Part shown: in pieces, positions 6,526 to 9,247 of the stretch
How positions within the stretch are numbered: the stretch's first letter is position 1
Layout of the letters: every line of letters begins with the position of its first letter
The notes under the pieces: model-generated
Database searches by the model: none
What the model saw: only the letters and a program-made list of their open reading frames with translations
What the model was told of the DNA's origin: nothing
Source of the DNA: Candidatus Hydrogenedentota bacterium
GTDB taxonomy: Bacteria > Hydrogenedentota > Hydrogenedentia > Hydrogenedentales > SLHB01
NCBI GenBank assembly: GCA_003552765.1
Contig: PUOI01000227.1
Coordinates: forward strand, 1 to 9,247
Length of the DNA: 9,247 nt
Direction: 5' to 3'
Position numbers and translations under genes: made by a program

Positions 6526-6700
6526 TCTTTCGCCCACCACTCGACATCAAGCGCTTTTTACCTGAGCTGTTCCCATGATCCATGCATTTCCTAGACGCCC
6601 CAAGTCCATGTGTGATAACAACCTAAACCCAATCTTCAGGCCGGAACTACGGGCTCGAGATGCTGGGCCGGACTAATGCCGCACGGCTCCCGGTCTTCCC

Positions 6701-6729
6701 TTGGGAGGGTGCGGGCGAAGTGCTACAAT
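6701..6729 (+). promoter_or_regulatory. Putative promoter of the sigma/anti-sigma operon
   Basis: TTGGGA (6701-6706), 17 bases, then TACAAT (6724-6729) preceded by TGC make an extended -10 promoter with a good -10 and a weaker -35. Transcription would begin near 6736, giving a leader of about 90 nt. If the operon is autoregulated, as many ECF operons are, a different ECF-type motif would be expected; none was identified. Confidence 0.5.
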
Positions 6730-6738
6730 AATCACAGG

Positions 6739-6790
6739 AGTCCGTCTGATCCGCCTTCCGCGGGACTTGGCGAACTCCGGCGGACTTTTG
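6739..6790 (+). promoter_or_regulatory. Leader hairpin with alternative pairing upstream of the ECF sigma gene
   Basis: TCCGCC (6750-6755) pairs with GGCGGA (6779-6784), followed at once by CTTTT, which looks like a small attenuator stem. An earlier segment, AGTCCG (6739-6744), is complementary to CGGACT (6781-6786), overlapping the same right arm, so the two pairings exclude each other. The stems are short, so this is only suggestive. Confidence 0.3.
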
Positions 6791-6826
6791 GTGTCTAATG
6801 CAGGGAAGACATAGGAACTAAGACTG

Positions 6827-7456
6827 TTGACACGTGGAGAGCAGGGCGGTCCGGCTGCGGTGGCTTTGACTCCGGGGGCGCGGGAAACCCCGGACAAGGA
6901 GTTGGCCGACGCGTGCCGGCGTGGAGACCAAGGCGCGTTCGACACGCTGGTCCGCCGGTATAAGGACCGCCTTTACAACCTGGCGTACCGTTGCCTCGGA
7001 GACCACGAGGAGGCGCTGGACGTGTGCCAAGAGGTGTTTATACGCGCATACCGGGGTCTTGATGGGTTTCAAGGGACCTCGCAGCTTTACACATGGCTTC
7101 ACGCAATCGCGGTGAACCTTGCCCGGAACCGGTTGCGCGACCAGACCCGCAAGGGCCGGAATCAAGGGGTTTCGCTGGATGGCCTGACGGCGGCGGGCGG
7201 CGAAGGGACGCTTCCCGCGGCGGGGCCGGGTCCCCGCTCGGAAGCGCAGAGTCATGAGCTGGAGGAGATTCTGCAACAGTGTCTCGGCGAGTTGCCCGAG
7301 GCCTGCCGCCTTGTATTCGTGTTGCGGACGGTGGAAGGGCTCTCGTATGACGAGATCGCCAAGACCTTGGAGTGCCCGAAGGGAACGGTTAAATCGCGCT
7401 TGAATCAAGCCCGCACCATGTTGCGGGAGCGCCTTAGCGCGTTGGGTGTATTGTGA
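6827..7456 (+). CDS. ECF-type RNA polymerase sigma factor, 209 aa
   Basis: Region sigma2 (about 37-105) shows AFDTLVRRYKDRLYNLAYRCLGDHEEALDVCQEVFIRAYRGLDGF in pieces typical of ECF factors, binding the -10 and core enzyme. A Gly/Pro-rich linker (about 106-140) follows. Region sigma4 (about 150-202) has LPEACRLVFVLRTVEGLSYDEIA and the recognition helix CPKGTVKSRLNQARTMLRERL, which reads the -35. The only reasonable start is TTG at 6827, with AGGA about 10 bases before it and a stop in frame at 6812. A GTG at 6860 would shorten it by 11 residues without touching the domains. The TGA overlaps the ATG of the anti-sigma gene (TGATG), so the two are translationally coupled and should be made in near-equal amounts. 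Target promoters are unknown. Confidence 0.93.
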   Translation: MTRGEQGGPAAVALTPGARETPDKELADACRRGDQGAFDTLVRRYKDRLYNLAYRCLGDHEEALDVCQEVFIRAYRGLDGFQGTSQLYTWLHAIAVNLARNRLRDQTRKGRNQGVSLDGLTAAGGEGTLPAAGPGPRSEAQSHELEEILQQCLGELPEACRLVFVLRTVEGLSYDEIAKTLECPKGTVKSRLNQARTMLRERLSALGVL

Positions 7457-8484
7457 TGGCTTACTCGAATTGCGACGAAGTGCGGCTGGAATTCTCGGCG
7501 TGGCTCGATGACGAACTAAGCGCCGCCGAGCGCCGCGCCATCGAGGCCCATCTCGCGGAGTGCCCGGCGTGTCAGGAACTCTTTCGCCAGTTCCAGCAAG
7601 TAGACGAAATGTATCAGGACCTCGCCAAGAGCGAGGCGCCGGCCGAGTTGGAAGCCGGGATACGTAAGGCGCTGACCACTGAACCGGCGCATGTGACGGC
7701 GTTCCCCCGCTCGCGTCACGCGCGTCAACGGGTATGGCCTTTGTTGGCCGCCGCGGCTGTGTTTGCCATTCTGGCGGGAGGCGTCCTAATGATGGCCACG
7801 GAGGATTTCGGGCCGGAAGCGTTCCAGATCGCGCGATTCGACGAGCGCGCGGAAGAAGAGGAGACCGCTTCTCCACCCGAGCCAGAGATGGACATGATGA
7901 TGGAAATGGCGCCGGATGCCCTGGAGGCCGAACCCATGGATCCGCCCAGGGAAGAGGCGTTGGACGATCCGCATCACGAGCTATTCGACGGAATCGAGCA
8001 TGACGGCAATGATCTGCGGCAACACGCGCCTCGCGCACTCAGAAGAGAAGCGCCGGAAGACGCTCCAGACGTTTTCGAACAAGACGAGCTAGTCCAACGC
8101 GGGCGGCCAAGAGCCGAAGAACCGGCGCCCGAGGAACCGCGGCCGTACGCCGATAGAGCGCCGGAGGCAGCCGAGCAGCCTGAACCCGAAGCTGAACCGG
8201 TCCCGCCTCCACCCGCGCCCGAGGAACCCATGCCGAGACGGCTAGAGGAATCCCCGGAAGTGGAAACGCGGGAAGCCGCTGGGCGGCGTTTTGCGAAAGA
8301 TGACGGCGTCTGGGTCGAGGAAAGCTACGAAGGAGAGCCCGTCTCTGCCCTCACGCCCGATTCTCCAGTTTGGGAGGGTCTCGTTGAAGACGGTCCCGAA
8401 CTGGCCGAACTCGCCGAATGGCGGGAGCCCGTGGTGTTCAAGGCCGAAGGACAGTGGCGCCGTCTGATACCCTTGAGGGAGTAG
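7456..8484 (+). CDS. Membrane anti-sigma factor with zf-HC2 zinc finger and long acidic/Pro-rich outer region, 342 aa
   Basis: The N terminus is a zf-HC2/ZAS-like anti-sigma domain: C6, then H32-x3-C36-x2-C39 in AHLAECPACQ, expected to bind zinc and hold the ECF factor at the membrane. One hydrophobic helix (about 93-115, WPLLAAAAVFAILAGGVLMM) crosses the inner membrane. Beyond it lies an unusually acidic and proline-rich stretch (about 116-272, with PEPEMDMMMEMAPD and PVPPPPAPEEP), likely disordered in the periplasm. The last 65 residues (about 277-342) look folded: RRFAKDDGVWVEESYEGE, then VWEGLVEDGPELAEL, then EPVVFKAEGQWRRL. The start is ATG at 7456 overlapping the sigma stop; a GTG at 7453 is one codon earlier. 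The outer module may be the sensor or the target of regulated proteolysis, which is inference. Confidence 0.9.
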   Translation: MAYSNCDEVRLEFSAWLDDELSAAERRAIEAHLAECPACQELFRQFQQVDEMYQDLAKSEAPAELEAGIRKALTTEPAHVTAFPRSRHARQRVWPLLAAAAVFAILAGGVLMMATEDFGPEAFQIARFDERAEEEETASPPEPEMDMMMEMAPDALEAEPMDPPREEALDDPHHELFDGIEHDGNDLRQHAPRALRREAPEDAPDVFEQDELVQRGRPRAEEPAPEEPRPYADRAPEAAEQPEPEAEPVPPPPAPEEPMPRRLEESPEVETREAAGRRFAKDDGVWVEESYEGEPVSALTPDSPVWEGLVEDGPELAELAEWREPVVFKAEGQWRRLIPLRE

Positions 8485-8591
8485 ACCCTGCAAGCGCAGA
8501 CGCGATGATGAGCGCGGCGCCCTAATCGCCGTCCACCGAACAACATCCCCCACACTCCCCCCAATCCGGCGGTTGTGCAGCGGATTTTGGT

Positions 8592-8621
8592 TTGACGGAT
8601 TGCGCCGGACTCTGCTACAGT
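8592..8621 (+). promoter_or_regulatory. Putative promoter of the 6S RNA candidate
   Basis: TTGACG (8592-8597), 18 bases, then TACAGT (8616-8621) preceded by TGC. Transcription would start near 8628, just ahead of the 5' strand of the long RNA stem. Its spacer contains GCGCCGGA, as does that of the promoter at 134-164. Confidence 0.6.
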
Positions 8622-8627
8622 ACGCAT

Positions 8628-8830
8628 GGATTTGCACGGTTTTCCCTGCAGTGTTCGAAGTGGCTGAGTAAACGTTGATCCTTAACAGTTTGAACCGGGA
8701 GTCCGATATTCGTGTGGTCCACAACAGGCCGTCGTAAGGCGGAAGTTGGGAGGCTACCGTGAGGACACCCACTTAGTGGGCAAGGTTCAAGCGTTTCTCG
8801 GCCAACGGCACAATGCGGGGATCTTTTGAG
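8628..8830 (+). ncRNA. ssrS: 6S RNA candidate
   Basis: The region folds by hand into one long rod. The closing stem is CCCTGCAGTG (8644-8653) with CAATGCGGGG (8811-8820), 9 of 10 paired counting one wobble. Next, GGCTGAGTAAACG (8662-8674) pairs with CGTTTCTCGGCC (8792-8803) with one bulge and one wobble. Then TTGAACC (8690-8696) pairs with GGTTCAA (8784-8790). Between the second and third stems the 5' side has a 15-base bubble (8675-8689) and the 3' side a single base, the asymmetric central bubble of 6S RNA that mimics an open promoter. The apical part has TCC-A-CAAC with GTTGGGA (8718-8725, 8745-8751), CCGTC-GTAA-GGCGG (8729-8742) and CCCAC-TTA-GTGGG (8768-8780). Length of about 200 nt, the promoter in front and isolation between genes all fit. 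By family knowledge 6S RNA sequesters housekeeping-sigma RNA polymerase in stationary phase. The exact ends are estimates. Confidence 0.68.
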
Positions 8831-8859
8831 GCGGGGTTCGAACTGGTTTCGAGTCCCGC
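8831..8859 (+). terminator. Terminator-like hairpin after the 6S RNA candidate
   Basis: GCGGGGTTCGAA (8831-8842) pairs with TTCGAGTCCCGC (8848-8859) over 12 positions, two of them G-U wobbles, around a 5-base loop. A short T-rich run (TTCGATACTTTT) follows. It could end the ncRNA or be part of the leader of the next gene. Confidence 0.5.
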
Positions 8860-8939
8860 TTCGATACTTTTGACCCGGAAGCTCCTGGCATGGACCCTCC
8901 GCCCCGCACGCGGCGTGGCGCGGAATGGGAGAACGAGGC

Positions 8940-9247
8940 ATGGGCCTGCCCGCATTACGCTACGTTGACGCGGTTCCCTTCCAGCATGGGAATGACACCC
9001 TCATCTGCCTGAGCGATCCTCAGGGCTACGTCGAGGAACAGCTCCTGCTTTCCCCCGCGGCGTACTTCATCGCAAGCCTCCTCGACGGCGAAAACGATGA
9101 GGCCGCCATTAGGGCTGTTTTCCGGGAACAGTTTGGCGCCGATGTCGTGAACGACGAGGCCATCCAGACGGTGGTTTCCCAGCTGGACCAGAATGGCTTC
9201 CTCGCAACGGATCGTTTCTTTGAGGTGCGGGACAAGGTGGACCGCGC
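8940..9247 (+). CDS. Probable AmmeMemoRadiSam system protein B, PqqD-like N-terminal part (cut by window end)
   Basis: The frame opens at the ATG 8940 with GGGAG 8 bases upstream and runs off the window after 102 codons. The protein begins MGLPALRYVDAVPFQHGNDT, then LICLSDPQGYVEEQLLLSPA, AYFIASLLDGENDEAAIRA, VFREQFGADVVNDEAIQTVV and QLDQNGFLATDRFFEVRDKV. This pattern (ICL-x-DP, LSPAA-x-F, SLLDG, a winged-helix-like region, then QLD-x-x-GFL and an ERF-like end) matches my memory of the PqqD-like domain placed in front of the Memo-like domain of AmmeMemoRadiSam protein B. The diagnostic Memo domain lies beyond the window, so a stand-alone PqqD-like or other peptide-binding protein remains possible. 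Confidence 0.6.
   Translation, partial: MGLPALRYVDAVPFQHGNDTLICLSDPQGYVEEQLLLSPAAYFIASLLDGENDEAAIRAVFREQFGADVVNDEAIQTVVSQLDQNGFLATDRFFEVRDKVDR

Larger units (their letters stand above)
5798..6700. other. Gene-free interval of about 0.9 kb holding palindromic repeats
   Basis: No frame here has a ribosome binding site plus believable protein composition. The interval contains at least three palindromic blocks annotated separately (6021-6063, 6128-6142, 6279-6525), a perfect 10-bp palindrome TCAAGCTTGA (6261-6270), and a small inverted repeat CGCCAG/CTGGCG (5818-5823, 5838-5843). Short frames such as 6060-6251 and 6377-6565 read straight through these repeats and look like the spurious hypothetical proteins that repeat islands generate. 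It is best seen as an accumulation site for REP/MITE-like sequences between two operons. Confidence 0.7.

Noticed and set aside
6377..6578. Two overlapping plus-strand frames of about 61 codons
   Set aside because: They read through the nested palindromic element. Peptides such as VGLRFACPTLL come from the repeat itself.
5798..6826. Considered a CRISPR array because of repeated short motifs
   Set aside because: The repeats are inverted and nested, not regularly spaced direct repeats with unique spacers, and no cas gene is present.
6818..8038. Minus-strand open frame of 406 codons
   Set aside because: It is antisense to the clear sigma and anti-sigma genes. The Arg/Pro-rich translation is typical of reverse frames in GC-rich DNA.
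8831..8859. T-arm-like GGTTCGAA and TTTCGAGTCCC, considered as tRNA
   Set aside because: There is no acceptor, D or anticodon arm around it. The segment is better explained as a single hairpin after the RNA candidate.

Overview
This 9.2-kb window looks like bacterial chromosome with fairly high GC content. The most telling gene is a type II secretion-like pseudopilin (FTLIELLVV at the N terminus) whose C-terminal half carries a His-(10 residues)-Asp-Gly motif followed by HVEFVRY. This class of orphan pseudopilin is greatly expanded in Planctomycetes, Verrucomicrobia, Lentisphaerae and especially Candidatus Hydrogenedentes. A Hydrogenedentes-like or PVC-related bacterium is my best guess. It rests on recognition from memory and no search was run.

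Layout. Positions 1-69 are the C-terminal tail of a gene entering from the left. A sigma70-like promoter and a long structured leader (about 170-462) precede a small charged protein (463-795), which ends at a strong 16-bp hairpin shared with the convergent genes to its right. On the minus strand lie a SAM-dependent methyltransferase and a cupin protein, very probably one operon (2101 to 933), and a separate APH/CotS-type phosphotransferase (3271 to 2273). An AT-rich regulatory gap with a good promoter leads into a plus-strand pair: the pseudopilin (3771-5000) and a zinc-ribbon/three-TM membrane protein (5030-5752), closed by a clear 14-bp terminator. About 1 kb follows without a believable gene, holding nested palindromic repeats of REP/MITE type. 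Next comes a translationally coupled pair: an ECF sigma factor (6827-7456) and a membrane anti-sigma factor (7456-8484) with a zf-HC2 zinc finger, one TM helix, a long acidic/proline-rich stretch and a folded-looking C-terminal module.

Between the anti-sigma gene and the last gene is a region that folds on paper into the long rod with an asymmetric central bubble typical of 6S RNA (about 8628-8830), with its own promoter in front and a hairpin behind. The window ends inside a gene (8940 onward) whose start resembles the PqqD-like N-terminal domain of AmmeMemoRadiSam system protein B.

How the parts work together: the sigma/anti-sigma pair and the putative 6S RNA are both devices that act on RNA polymerase, and they lie side by side. 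The pseudopilin and zinc-ribbon protein look like a two-gene surface/envelope unit. The methyltransferase and cupin form a small metabolic operon of unknown substrate. The noncoding parts (structured leader, palindromic island, 6S candidate) hold the less ordinary signals.
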